DNA of 64,000 nt, from positions 248,001-312,000 of the forward strand of contig JAFEMH010000980.1 of assembly GCA_022495995.1 (NCBI GenBank), given 5' to 3'. Positions 35,913 through 46,727 of the stretch are shown piece after piece. The stretch is from Adenophora triphylla var. japonica (Eukaryota; Streptophyta; Magnoliopsida; Asterales; Campanulaceae). Position 1 is the first letter of the stretch, and each line of letters opens with the position of its first letter. Position numbers and translations under genes: made by a program. The notes under the pieces were generated by a model. That model was given only the letters and a program-made list of their open reading frames with translations. It did no database searches and was not told the origin of the DNA.

Positions 35913-36043
35913 TGATGCTGCAAGAATCGTGCTAATCAATCTCCGTCCATGTGGCAAGACTGTTCAATTGGCTCCTTGACCTAAAACACAGAACCCACGA
36001 CTAGCCGGAATGGTCTCCGACGAAGACCCTTGGGCGTGAGAGT
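35913..36043 (-). repeat. truncated 5' LTR of element 2
   Basis: It matches the first 131 bp of 24488-25152 and stops at gcgtgagagt, where TGTAGACACC of element 3 begins. The missing 534 bp are not found on the far side of element 3. Confidence 0.9.
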
Positions 36044-36225
36044 TGTAGACACCCCATTCTAAACCCATCGGATCATATTTATACCACTCTAAGTCTCGCT
36101 TTGAGTCAAGAAGTAGAAATCCACCATTTCGTCATGTTTCGTTAAGTTTTGACTAACCACCATTAGTTTGGGACTAAACTGCACATGAGATAACAGGGAA
36201 AGGACAGAACTGTCCACAGACAACG

Positions 36226-36262
36226 ATATCTCGCGCGGAATGGCGTGTCTCGCGCGAGATAT
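36226..36262. promoter_or_regulatory. paired CGCGCG palindrome, 5' LTR copy
   Basis: Two half-to-full palindromes (ATATCTCGCGCG, then TCTCGCGCGAGATAT) are separated by about 10 bp, 150 bp upstream of the LTR TATA box. The same module occurs at six other loci of element 3. A regulatory role is inferred from position. Confidence 0.55.
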
Positions 36263-36411
36263 TGTCCCTTTGCAGCATGCAAATGACAATTTCCTCGTCG
36301 ATTTCAACCTCTTTTCGGGATAAAACTTCATCCATCCGGCCAACCAATAGAGTTTGGAGTCTGGAACCTTCTTGAAGTGTTTGATCTCATCTTCAACACC
36401 TCTCCAACACC

Positions 36412-36419
36412 TATAAATA
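36412..36419 (+). promoter_or_regulatory. LTR TATA box of element 3
   Basis: TATAAATA in ccaacacctataaatacttgg is conserved in the other LTR at 49824-49831. It is the likely start region of the genomic transcript. Confidence 0.65.
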
Positions 36420-37018
36420 CTTGGTGACTTCCAAGGTTCAAAGGTCCACAATTTCTACACAACACACACATTTTACTGGTTTCTCTCCTTGAAAGATTCC
36501 TGTAAAATCACTCAATAATCACCTCAAAGTTTGTTTGTCAACCTTGTTGATAAACAAACATCAAGATCCACGTCAAAGGACTGAGGCGAAGCTCTGTCCG
36601 TGTCAAGATTCGATTCTAAACTTGAGTCGAAACTCTGCCCAAATCACCTCACGCAAGGTAACTAACCCCTAAATCCCTTTCTAATTGATTGTTAGAGTGG
36701 TATAAATCTATTGAATTTAGGTTCGGCCTAGAGCCTCTCCAACTCATGGGGATGGTGTCGAAGCAATCGATCCTACATTCCGTTTAACCCCGTTAAATGG
36801 ATCTTTATTTGTTTTTTTATTTGAAATCTTCTTCTCTTTTGAAAACCTCTCTTTTCTTTAGCAAGACCGATCTCTGGATTGGGTGGAATGGGTGCTCCTT
36901 GACCTTCCCATTCCATAACCTAAGCCCCGAACCCAAATCTCTTTCAAAAATGGTTTTTCTATGTTTTCCAAACGAATAATATAGGTGGCGACTCAAAAAT
37001 CCCTCACAACGCTCACAG

Positions 37019-37037
37019 TGGCGACTCCGCTGGGGAC
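37019..37037 (+). other. element 3 primer-binding site
   Basis: TGGCGACTCCGCTGGGGAC lies one base after the LTR end. The identical 19 nt occur in element 4 on the minus strand at 55215-55233. I do not assign the tRNA. Confidence 0.85.
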
Positions 37038-37121
37038 TTAAAATTAAGAGGCTTAAACTTGCGTCAAAATTTAAAGAGAGGTTTTCAAAAAAAAATCGTT
37101 TTTTCTGTTCCCAGATCAGGC

Positions 37122-37157
37122 ATATCTCGCACGAGATATCCTATCTCGCGCGAGATA
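37122..37157. promoter_or_regulatory. paired CGCGCG palindrome in the element 3 leader
   Basis: ATATCTCGCACGAGATAT and TATCTCGCGCGAGATA lie side by side 85 bp after the primer-binding site. The first carries one change at the centre. Confidence 0.5.
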
Positions 37158-37443
37158 TCGCCTCGGCAATCTGGCTGTTTTCTGGTTTCTCCTGTTCATC
37201 TCATAGTCCAAGACGAGAGTCGAACACGCAAGGGGGATCCCAGAATCCATTATCTGCAGAGTTCCCTCATCTTAAGGCCTCCCTTAAGATGTCGAACTCG
37301 AGATCGTATTTTGATTAAATAATTGATTGTTATTTATAAATTGCGTGTGATTGGGTTTTATTTTATTAAAGTCCGGTCCATTGGGGATTCGAGAGTTGTA
37401 ACTTAATTTATTCATCTCTCTCTCTCTCTCTCTCTCATTATGT

Positions 37444-37510
37444 GGAACTACGATGGCCTGAGTCTCCCTAGATTGGGAGAAACGTAGGCAACCACTTGGT
37501 GCGGCCACTA
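37444..37510 (+). ncRNA. candidate structured RNA module, copy A
   Basis: Helix a: CTACG (37448) with CGTAG (37483). Helix c, inside a: TCTCCC (37463) with GGGAGA (37475). Helix b: TGGCC (37454) with GGCCA (37503), crossing helix a as in an H-type pseudoknot. Copies B and C (43836 and 49323) keep all three helices with different bases. It lies in the untranslated leader of the genomic RNA. Confidence 0.5.
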
Positions 37511-38081
37511 TTTGTTTTCTCTTTGTTTTCAAAAAAAAATCTCTTTTTATCTATCACCTAGATTGACTATCACACACGCGCACTCATGATATATCTGTCA
37601 TTGCACTGCATACCCTCTATAAGCCCGGGACCCACACTAAGGACGGATGACGGTAACCACCTAGTCGCCGGTCTCTCCGAAATTGGATCATCCTACTCCG
37701 CGTATTCAATCCACAACCCTGCATCGCCACATTTTCATGTAGATTGTCTTTCTAGGATCACTCCGTGACCGGTCGGTTTTGACTCGGTGATCTTTTCTTG
37801 TTTTTTGACCAAAACAAAGCCATGTAAAATTGACTATCGAGAAAGGATTCGGAAAAGTCCCTTCGGAAAAAGAAAAAGTCCCTTCGGAATGACCCTTTCG
37901 GATGTCCCATTTGAAAAAAATAATAATCCTTCAAAAAAAAAACGATCTTACATGGCTTTGTTTTACAAAAATCGGATTGATTGCTTAGTCGTTAGGATCT
38001 GATAAAGGCCTTAGAAACCCCTCAAAATGGATTTTCCGTTCCGACCAAAAATTAGGTCTAATGAAAATCGACTTTCCGTGT

Positions 38082-38121
38082 GATTATCTCGCGCGGGATT
38101 ATATATCTCGCGCGGGATAAT
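38082..38121. promoter_or_regulatory. paired CGCGCG palindrome upstream of gag
   Basis: ATTATCTCGCGCGGGATTAT and TATCTCGCGCGGGATAAT lie 138 bp before the gag ATG. The right half-sites read GGGAT rather than GAGAT in both members. Confidence 0.5.
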
Positions 38122-38258
38122 GTCTCTGTTTGCTGAAACTGAGCCTGAGCCGTTTAAGCCTGCTTCCGACTTGTTGGGGCTAGATTTGATCCTGATATCG
38201 TCTCTGCATCTCTTCTGTCAGTTTTCCGAAGCTACTCAACTTCAAGACTCCCAACACA

Positions 38259-39068
38259 ATGTCTACTGAAAATCATGTCATCACCAAGAAGGACTTTGAG
38301 CAACACATTCTGCAAGATTTGACCAAGGCCCTTGTCGCTGAGATGGAACATGTGGGAGGTTGGAGAGAAGCCTTGGATTTGCCTACCACTCGCATTGCTA
38401 GGGATTTCCGCAAAATGGAAAGTGACTCCGACAGCGGGCGATCATCTGTGCAAGAAGAGCTAAGTGACATCAAGGCTCAACTTGCCAAAGCCCTGCAGCA
38501 AATTAAGGACAACGATACATGGCACAACTTGGAAGAATCCATCCAAGCCGACAAGACCAAGATGCTAATTGAAGAACTTGAAGAGGTCAAAAGCGAACTT
38601 GAGGCTATGACCCAAAAGTGTATCACTCTCGAAGCCCACATTGAAGATGACATTGATGAAAGAGTCAAGTATTGCCTCAATACTCTCTACCGTGACCTCA
38701 AAGAACAAATGGAAGAAGAATATCAGTCTCGCCACCTCGTCTTTGTGCAACACTATGAGAATCATATCCGAGACCTCCATAATCAAATGGCTAAGCGAAG
38801 GAAGGGAAGGATTTTCACCGACTTTGGAGGGATCACTCTCGGACACATCTTCAGAAGTCTTCACAAGGATGGAGTGATGAAACCAATGGAGGGCTACCAA
38901 CCTAAGAGGGAAGGTCGAGCTCCACACCTCTATTGCTACTACCATCAATGCCATGGCCATCACACCAATGATTGTTTCAACCTGAAGAATGCAGTCCAAG
39001 ACTTAGTAGACAACGACGCCATCAAACTTGCTCCTAGCGGAGGTGCCCTTGGTTGGATTAAGAAATAG
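38259..39068 (+). pseudogene. element 3 gag-like protein, coiled coil and zinc finger
   Basis: The open frame has 269 codons. The N-terminal two-thirds is helical, with heptad-like stretches (EELSDIKAQLAKALQQIKDN, LIEELEEVKSELEAM). The C-terminus has the retroelement zinc motif YCYYHQCHGHHTNDCFNLKN and ends in APSGGALGWIKK. The usual Retrotrans_gag capsid domain is not seen, so the gene looks internally deleted or diverged. It could still bind RNA. The frame is intact; I class it as a pseudogene because the element is. Confidence 0.7.
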
Positions 39069-39259
39069 GAATCTCTTTTCTTTTCAGTTATTTACTTTTA
39101 TTTGCAAAAGAAACGGTAGTAGTCTAGTTTAGTTTAGATACTACTTGCCTAAAATCCTCATTTGTGGGCAAGAGTATCAAGTTTGTTTTTCAATAATAGT
39201 TAGTCAGTATTTCCCTTTTCAATTGTGATTACTTATTTGAAATCGAGAAAGAAAGCACT

Positions 39260-39574
39260 GTGAACATCATAGAAACTTGCAACGAAAACGATTACTCCAA
39301 GGCACTTCGGTTTTCTGGAAACCTTCCTGTTTGGAGAATGATGCAAGCAAAAGGGTACTTTCCTGGCTTGGGGCTTGGAAAACACTTGCAAGGAATAACG
39401 GAACCACCACCGGTTCCCCCACCTCACACAAAGCATGGCCTAGGATACATCATTTCCATCCACGATGGGGATGACGAAGAAGAGTTGGACTTCACTCAAA
39501 TCAAGTGGGGAGGAACCGCATACAAAGGCTACAATGACCCAAAGGTCAAGAATTACAACCTCGAGCCATATTGA
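39260..39574 (+). pseudogene. element 3 G-patch domain segment
   Basis: The 104-codon frame has MMQAKGYFPGLGLGKHLQGI followed by HTKHGLGYI. The spaced glycines match the G-patch, a nucleic-acid-binding module found next to the protease in some retroelements. The acidic tail DDEEELDFTQIKW follows. No DTGA-type protease is visible in the 200 bp before it or in the gap to the RT, so the protease appears lost. Confidence 0.7.
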
Positions 39575-39964
39575 AAGACACTCAATGGCTACTTCGTCCG
39601 GGAAGGGGAAAGCATTCCCTACTTTATATTTTCAGAACCATGGACTGATGATAAAGGAAAACGCCAACCGGGCTTTGAAATCTTCGGCGACTGCGATGCT
39701 TCACCAGATGAAATAGAACCCGTCCCGCTAATCCCTAAAGATTTGTGGGGCACGAAGGCAGAATTGACAAGAGAATGGGACTTTGTGTTGGGAGAAGACA
39801 TGCTGTGACATTTCGAAGACCTGTGCCAGTTAGAAGACAGCCAGATCCATGCAATCTCCAAGGGGGACGCTCCAACCATTGATTACACAAGGCTAATACA
39901 GAAATGTGATGAGCCAATTCTAAACTGGCACGTCACCGGAGGACCAGTTGTTGATGAAGACTTT

Positions 39965-41310
39965 ATGATTAAGGAGCTTGGTTGCACTCCCTATCCCCGC
40001 AGGAAGATAGGCCCTGTAACTTTCATATTAGAAGCAGGCTCCCCCTCTGATGAACTCACTCAAGAGGAAATCGAGGCGGTGGTCGAGCATGTATTCCCTT
40101 ACTTCCTTAATGAAAACTTTGATCTTTCCGAGTACCCTGAGATTGCTAACATCGTGAATGATGAATTAACTAATAATAATCAATATAACGAACACGTTAA
40201 TAATGAATCATACAATGAGATAGATCAAGAAAACGAACAAATCGTAAAAGAATTAGCTAAGCAAGTAGGTCGTTGTGGAAAGAATGGCCCTGTTGACGAT
40301 GAGGAAATGCAAACGGTTAATCTCGGGACAACAGAATACCCCAGAGAAACAAAGATTGGCAGCTTCTTCAAGGGGGAAGACAGAGAAACCTTGACGCAGC
40401 TCCTCAGAGAATATGTCGACGTCTTCGCTTGGCCCTACAAAGATATGCCTGGGTTGAATCAGTCAATTGTAGAGCACAAGATACCGCTGCTACCCAACGC
40501 CAAGCCAGTCAAACAGAAACTACGCAGAATCAAGTCGGAATGGTCAATGCAAGTAAAAGAGGAAATCATGAAACTCTTGAACGTAGGGTTTATCAAAGTG
40601 ATCGAATATCCGGAATGGCTGGCAAACACGGTGCAAGTAGCCAAGTCGAATGGGAAGATATGAGTCTGTGTCGATTTCAGAGACTTGAACAAGACATCCC
40701 CTAAAGATGACTTCCCGCTACCAAACATAGATATGTTGGTCGACACCACGGCCGCATACGAAGTTCGATCATTTGTCGACGGCTTCGCAGGGTATAACCA
40801 AATCCTCATGGCAGAAGAGGATCAGCACAAAACAGCATTCACCACACCTTGGGGGACGTTCTGTTACACGGTCATGCCTTTGGTCTCAAGAACGCTGGGG
40901 CTACCTACCAAAGGGCAGTCACTACACTATTCCATGATATGATCCACAAAGAAATAGAGGTATACGTGGACGACATGATTGTCCACTCAAAGGGGACAGA
41001 TGGTCAGCACTTCAGAGATCTCAGAAAATTCTTCAATCGACTGAGACAGCACAAGATGAGACTCAATCCCGCCAAATGCTCATTCGGAGTGGTCAAAGGG
41101 AAAGTCTTAGGGTACATGGTCACCGAGCGTGGCATGTAGCTGCACTCGCCAAGATAAAAGCCATCATAGACATGCCTCCACCCAAGACACGTAAAGAAGT
41201 AAAGGGATTCATGGGCGTACTCCAATATATCAGTCGATTCATCAATCAACTGACCACCATGTGCGATCCCATCTTCAAGCTACTAAAGAAAAACGCACCT
41301 CAAGAGTGAA
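39965..41310 (+). pseudogene. element 3 reverse transcriptase, interrupted
   Basis: The start has an acidic N-terminal extension, then REYVDVFAWPYKDMPGLNQS, KLLNVGFIKVIEYPEWLANT, a TGA just after SNGKI (40662), VCVDFRDLNKTSPKDDFPLP, SFVDGFAGYNQILMAEEDQH and a frameshift near 40875. The palm then reads GLKNAGATYQRAVTTLFHDM and EVYVDDMIVHSKG with the YVDD intact. A further break comes at 41139, and the connection region (KTRKEVKGFMGVLQYISRFI) runs in another frame. Confidence 0.9.
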
Positions 41311-42262
41311 CCGAAGAATGTCAAGAAGCATTCGAGGAAGTTAAGCATTACTTAACTTCCCCACCCATCCTAGTTCCACCACACAAGGAAAAGCCCTTAA
41401 AGCTATACCTCACGGTTACTGACAATGCGCTAGGGCTATGCTCGCTCAAGAACAAAGATGCCTCACACACAGAGAATGCCATCTACTTTGTCAGCCGCAG
41501 ATTCCAAGGTAGCTAAATCAACTACTCTCCACTCGACAAGTCCTGCGCTGCTCTTGTTTGGGTTTCACAAAGGTTAAAGCACTATATGGAAGCCTTCCCG
41601 GTTCGTCTCATTGCAAGAATGGATCCGTTGAAATACATCCTAGACAAATCAAATTTGTCTTCGAGATTGGCCAAATGGTACTTCATGCTCGCGGGATATG
41701 ATATCACTTACGTCACTCGTAAATCCGTCGTGGGAGTATATTCGCAGATCAGTTGGCCGAATTTCCTTGTGACGAAGTGAAGGGGGAAGACCCGCGATTC
41801 CCTAATGAGGACATCATGAGTATAGAAGAAAATAAGTGGAAATTATTTTTCGATGGCACGGCCAACAAGAGAGGGTTCGGCATCGGAATGTTATTAGTAG
41901 ACCCTGATGACATCTATACTCCACTGGCAATACGTCTTGACTTTGACGCCACCAACAACACCGCAGAATATGAAGCTTGCATAGCGGGGCTTGAGGCAGC
42001 CCTAGAGTGCAACGTAACTGAACTCGGGGTATTTGGGGACTCCCAATTAATCATCAATCAGACACTGAAGAAGTGGAGGATCCAAGATCCAACCCTTCAA
42101 AGATATAGTGCCCACCTCCAAGAGCTGGCGCAACAATTTCAGGATGTCTCATTCCACTATCTTCCTAGAGATAAAAATCGGTTTGCAGACGCATTGGCTA
42201 CACTCGCTTCTTTGGTCGAAATCCCTAAAGGAAAGGCAGTCAAACCCTTCAAAATAACATGA
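41311..42262 (+). pseudogene. element 3 RNase H and archaeal-type RNase H
   Basis: The first RNase H is in fragments (LKLYLTVTDNALG, AIYFVSRRFQGS, then CAALVWVSQRLKHYMEAFPV) with several stops. The second, from 41753, is open for 169 codons: EENKWKLFFDGTANKRGFGI, NNTAEYEACIAGLEAALECN, VFGDSQLIINQTLKKW and PRDKNRFADALATLASL. The D, E, D, D catalytic set is visible. The tandem arrangement places element 3 in the Tat lineage. Confidence 0.88.
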
Positions 42263-42499
42263 CGTTCAACTCCCGCCTACTACGCCGTTATAGATCTCCA
42301 TGACTGCAAAGACAAATGGTTACCTGAATGTGCCATTGTTGAGAACTCCGAAGAGAAACCATGGTACCATGATATTTGGCATTTCATCCTAGATGGAACC
42401 ATTCCACCTGAGACAGATCAAAAGACTCAGATCGCCCTTAAGAGGCTAGCAACTAGTTACGTCATCGTCGCTGGCCGTCTATTCAAGAAGCATTCCCAA

Positions 42500-43599
42500 G
42501 GAAACCTCCTTTGTGCCACCGAGGAAGAGGCCCGAGAAATAATGGACCATGTTCATCAAGGCATATGTGAAACCCACATGAGCGGAAACATGCTCGCCAA
42601 AAAGATCATCAGACAAGGGTACTTTTAGCTAACCATGGAAGCCGACTGCACCAAAATGGTCAAGAAATGCCATAAGTGTCAGATACACACCAACCTTCAG
42701 CACGCATCGCCTTCCCTGTTGTACCCTATGACTTCTCCTTGGCCGTTCTCTACATGGGGGATAGACGTGATTGGAAAAGTCACACCCGTAGGAACCAATG
42801 GGCACTGCTTCGTCCTAGTAGCCATCGACTATTTCACTAAATGGGTCGAGGCCGCCTCCTACAAAGTTTTGAATGCCAGAAAGGTTGCAGAATTCATCAA
42901 GCACAACATCATCTGCCGATATGGGGTCCCGCAAGAGATGATATCCGATAATGGATCGCACTTCGAGAAGGAAACCGATCACATCCTAACCGAGTACAAA
43001 ATCACAAGGCACAAGTCATCTCCTTATAGGCCTCAAACGAATGGAGCAGTTGAAGCCGCAAACAAGACAATCGAAACCATCATCGAAAATGGCAACACTG
43101 GAAAGACTGGCCCGACAAGTTACCTTTCGCACTGTGGGGATACCGCACTTCAGTCCGAACAGCTACAGGAGAGACTCCCTACGCCCTCACATTCGGAATG
43201 GAAGCTGTCTTGCCGATAGAATTGGAAATACCATCACTAAGGGTTCTCCTAGAAAACCAAGTGAACGAGGTCGACTGGTTAGAAAGTAGATACGAAGAGT
43301 TGGCCCTGCTAGACGAAAGGAGGCTGAAAGCAGCCGAGCACACCCAAGCTTACCAAAGAAGAATGGCAAGAGCTTTCAACAAAAAGGTCAAGACAAGGAA
43401 CATCAGAGTAGGTGACCTGGTTTTTCGTGAGCATCATCCAGGACCTTTCAACCCACTAGGCAAGTGGGGACCAAGATGGATAGGACCCTACATTGTGAAG
43501 AAGATATTTTTTGGGGGAGCCCTTCAGCTGGTGGACTTAGATGGAGATCAGCTACCGAAGCCGGTCAACATGGACAAGCTCAAGAAATACTTCGCGTGA
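42500..43599 (+). pseudogene. element 3 integrase, interrupted
   Basis: The HHCC finger starts around MDHVHQGICETHMSGN and, after a stop at 42627, continues as CHKCQ. The core has TWGIDVIGKVTPVGTNGHCF (Asp), MISDNGSHFEK (Asp) and TNGAVEAANKTIETII (Glu). A frameshift near 43100-43198 separates the C-terminal part, 43198-43599: MEAVLPIELEIPSLRVLLEN, VRVGDLVFREHHP-like text and IGPYIVKKIFFGGALQLVDL, ending KPVNMDKLKKYFA. Fully recognisable but broken. Confidence 0.88.
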
Positions 43600-43744
43600 C
43601 TTGGCCTCTTAACAAAAAATCGCTCGCTAGGTTGAAAATCTCGAAAGGGACGGCCTAGGCAAAAATTAGAGCTTGCACAAGAAAAGAAGCCCGCTAGATA
43701 GAAAACCTGAAAAGGCAGTCTAGGCAAAAGAAAGGGTGTGCATT

Positions 43745-43773
43745 AAAAAAAGAAAAAGAAAAAAAGGGGGGGG
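43745..43773 (+). other. internal purine tract after pol
   Basis: A run of A/G with a terminal G8 sits 150 bp after the integrase stop, directly before gcttgtctcgcgcgagat. It resembles a polypurine tract but no LTR follows. It could be a central polypurine tract or the relic of an ancestral 3' end. Confidence 0.45.
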
Positions 43774-43776
43774 CTT

Positions 43777-43792
43777 GTCTCGCGCGAGATTA
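43777..43792. promoter_or_regulatory. single CGCGCG palindrome after pol
   Basis: TCTCGCGCGAGATTA lies immediately after the internal purine tract and 45 bp before the structured module copy B. Confidence 0.45.
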
Positions 43793-43835
43793 CCCTTCGG
43801 CCTGAAGCCGTATTTTGTCCTTTTCTCTAAAAAAT

Positions 43836-43910
43836 GAACTACGTTAGACCTAAGCCTCTTATTTAATTGTTGTAAAAGAGGAACGTAGGCAGCCTCCGGG
43901 TTCGGTCTAA
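43836..43910 (+). ncRNA. candidate structured RNA module, copy B
   Basis: Helix a: CTACGTT (43839) with AACGTAG (43882). Helix c: CCTCTT (43855) with AAGAGG (43876). Helix b: TTAGACC (43844) with GGTCTAA (43904), sharing two bases with a. Helices b and c use different base pairs from copies A and C but keep pairing, which is the sign of selection on structure. Confidence 0.5.
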
Positions 43911-44075
43911 TCAAATAAATAAATCTACTTTTGTCCTTTTATTAATCGAATGCATTTTATTAATGACAAAAGGGAAATCCTAACCACAACGACTAATTTG
44001 CTAAGCTAACAAACTTGAAAAAAAAAATATTGATCTATCTAAGCAATCTCTCGGTACTCTTTAAGATCTAGCCTT

Positions 44076-45558
44076 TCATTGACTTGGTAGGCCGGCGGAC
44101 ATGATCACCACCGTCTTCGCGATCCTTCTTGCGCTTTGGGCCCTTCGAAACAGAACATCCCTCGAGACGATCAAAGACAGACTCCGAAAGCCTCTTGAAG
44201 ACATTGGGCCTATCCAAAGCTTGCGTCTTTCCAGGCATCCCTTTGCCTCGCCTCTCATACCAATCCCCATCAAGAAAATCTTGGGTTGGATCGATCCGTA
44301 CGTTAGCAGGATCAGACTGAGCCTCGCTCCTTCACAAAATACTGCTAGCTGCAAAAGAATCCCCTAACAGTGGAAGTCGCAGATCATCAATCTTCTACAC
44401 ACTAGGGTGGCCAGTATGAAGAAACCAATCCAAATACTTGTCAAATAAGAAGATGCTTGCATTAAAAGTTCGAAGGTTCGACCAGCGGTCCCGACTAGTT
44501 CCTTCACCCCACGCTTGAGCTAGCACCTGCGCAAACTCTATACCAATATAAGATACATCACGAGAGGCCCCTTCAAAAAGATAAGTGTCCTGCGGCTGAC
44601 CAAACTGACGGAGCACCCGTTTGGGAAAATAAAAGGAGGAATCTCGCAAACCCTAAGAACAACCCCGTCAAAACCCTTGGTATTGGCAACATACTTGTTC
44701 GCCTCCAATAAGGTGGGCACCAAAGAATATCGCCAGCTACCATCTTCGCAATCAACTCAAACCCCATTCATCCGTCGAGAGATCCTTGATCAACAACTTT
44801 CGCGTATGATATGTGAAACGGGAATATTCCAACGGGGACCTATCAACTTGAGATGCTCCCTAAGCCAAATAGTCAACGTAAGAGGACTCCCTCGAGTCAT
44901 GGCACCTGCCTTATGCAGCTCATCAAGACCATGCAGGTTTCACCCAATTAGAGGAATAATGTTCCTAGAACGTTTCTAGCCTCAGTAACAATTTCCACCA
45001 ATCGGGAGTCAACCAAGCCATCCCCGCATGTGAACAAAACATCTCCGAAAAGAGAAAGGGCCGTAAAGTTCCGTTTGTAGACATGGAAGGCATCATCATC
45101 TCGAATCTCCGCCGAATCGCTCAGAAAAGAAGAACAATCCACCCACCTACGGTGAACCAACTCATAGCAAGTATCAAGGGGATCCCTAGCAATTCATTCA
45201 AAGGCCTCCGAATGATTCCTATTGTATTTAGGAACAAGAATCTCACCACCAAAGGCATATCCAAGATAATGGCAAATTCCTCCACAAGAGGCACCATCTC
45301 ATTCAAAGAAAAATTGAAAAGATGAATAGAGGGATCCCAAAATCGAGCAAAGACCCGCAAGAGATTCCAATCCGGTTGGAGGTTCTTCAAGGTGAAAAGG
45401 ATTCGAATCCGAATTCTCGCAATAAACCTATTGCGAGATCGGTTGCGAAACGACCTCACAAAATCTCTTGATGCTTGCTTGAAGGCTTCAATCACCTTCG
45501 CACGACAAAGAAAAATCATCAACAATCATGGACGCTGGGCAATCTCCTTGGAAGCCAT
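44076..45558 (-). pseudogene. antisense DUF7745-like gene in element 3
   Basis: On the minus strand the ATG at 45558 (MASKEIAQRP, then a stop) begins a decayed gene. Next pieces read LQPDWNLLRVFARFWDPSIH, FNFSLNEMVPLVEEFAIIL, RNFTALSLFGDVLFTCGDGL with VDSRLVEIV, and later blocks resembling LTIWLREHLKLIGP. The series FWDP, P-EEF, LFP-type and LL-x-WL-EHL resembles the plant DUF7745 family, often found next to retroelements. At least three frame breaks. A TATAAAA and a palindrome pair lie upstream. The molecular role of the family is not known to me. Confidence 0.6.
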
Positions 45559-45658
45559 GGATCACTGTGGTTGAAAAAGAAGACAAGAGTTTCACCCTAC
45601 CGTAATATCTCTAGAGTTTGAAAGGCTAGGATGAGTTATCCGGCCGGACTACAGGTGA

Positions 45659-45756
45659 TTTTATAGGGAAAACCGACAAAATCCCGTTCGAAGAAGGAAG
45701 AGGATCTCGCCCGGGTAGCGTGTCTCGCGCGAGATACCTTGTCCCGCGCGATACAT
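45659..45756 (-). promoter_or_regulatory. candidate promoter of the DUF7745-like antisense gene
   Basis: On the minus strand come GTATCTCGCGCGAGACA with neighbours GATCTCGCCCGGG and CCCGCGCGAT (45712-45756), then TATAAAA at 45665-45659, then a TCCGGCCGGA palindrome at 45648-45639, then the ATG at 45558. The order fits a core promoter. Confidence 0.5.
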
Positions 45757-45979
45757 CGCCACGGCAAAACAAAGAACAGCTTCCGCACAAATAAAAATCT
45801 AGCCCCGACTTGACGAAGCAAGTCTCGAAAAACCTGCACATACAGTTCCCAACATACAGTGCAACCCCAAAATCAAGCTCAAAATTGTGGCCTAGATGGC
45901 CATTCCATTTCCAAATCATGGAAAGTCGAGAAAGTTAAAAAACTAACTAATTAGACCTAGGATTAGGACTTAAGAAAAC

Positions 45980-46727
45980 CATGTTTTGTGCTACCTACTT
46001 GCTAACAGGTGCCAAAGAAAAAGAAAAATTGTCTGGGCCCACACGGCCAATATTTACAAGTCATCAGAAATCAAATAGAGAGAAAAGGAGGGGATCACGC
46101 CATCAAGTCGCCCGAGCCGCGGGCACCTCCGCCTTCACCACACGAGGACTACCATCCCTCCTCGATCTCTTGGCTCCACAAGTCGGAGTCACCGCAGAGG
46201 CCACCGTCGAGGCCGCCAAAGAAGCCTCTGGAACAGCCTCTCAGACAGGTTCGACACCAGGGCCATCAGTCCCGCTATCTTGGTCGCTCCACGGTTGTAA
46301 TCGGTCGTGGACATGGTGACCTGACAACAAAGGAAAAGAAATGCTCAGATGAAGTCGGACATATACACTTATATGGACGAATACGGAAATAATATAAACA
46401 AACATACCGAGGAGACATCCTGGCTAAGGCGGTAACCCTCGGGAATATGGTCCGTAGTCGGGATATGGCCCATCATCGGCATACTCCCCATCATGTACGT
46501 GTAGCTCAGAGGACCGAAAATCCGGCACGAAGGGCGTAGAACCAAGAGACGGGAAGAAGTGCTAGGGCCGATGAACCCGAGGCAGAGGCAGGCGAGCCAC
46601 GAGCGTGCGATCGCCTAGCACCCACCGTAAGGGGACCCATCGGGCCGAGGCAAGAACTCCTCATAGGAGGCCCCGTGGACAACACAAGCCGTCGCCGCAT
46701 CACCCACCATAAGACCAAAGATAATCA
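45980..46727 (-). other. likely 3' part of the PMD transcription unit, no clear exon
   Basis: Pro/Arg/Gly-rich frames occur on both strands without recognisable domains. It follows the last clear PMD exon in the minus direction. Its composition suits a low-complexity C-terminus or 3' UTR. Confidence 0.35.

Larger units (their letters stand above)
24488..36043 (-). mobile_element. element 2: Tat/Retand-like gypsy retrotransposon, 5' LTR truncated
   Basis: It has the same plan as element 1: 3' LTR on the left (24488-25152), antisense spliced gene, tandem repeats, then integrase, RNase H, RT, protease and gag on the minus strand. The right (5') LTR is only 131 bp long (35913-36043) and stops exactly where the LTR of element 3 begins. 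No target duplication can be tested. Its LTR is distinct from that of element 1 apart from the termini, so it is another family of the same lineage. Confidence 0.92.
36044..37017 (+). repeat. 5' LTR of element 3
   Basis: It contains the paired palindrome ATATCTCGCGCG...TCTCGCGCGAGATAT (36226-36262), a TATA box at 36412 and long runs identical to 49456-50424. Minus-strand open frames in it are not genes. Confidence 0.93.

Noticed and set aside
36089..36451. Minus-strand 120-codon ORF and its copy at 49501-49881
   Set aside because: It lies inside the LTRs of element 3 opposite the transcript, with no domain; duplicated only as LTR sequence.
37444..37510. Hammerhead ribozyme in copy A (CTGAG...GAAAC-like bases around a hairpin)
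   Set aside because: Copies B and C lack the CUGANGA and GAAA core, so the resemblance is accidental; the conserved part is the pairing.
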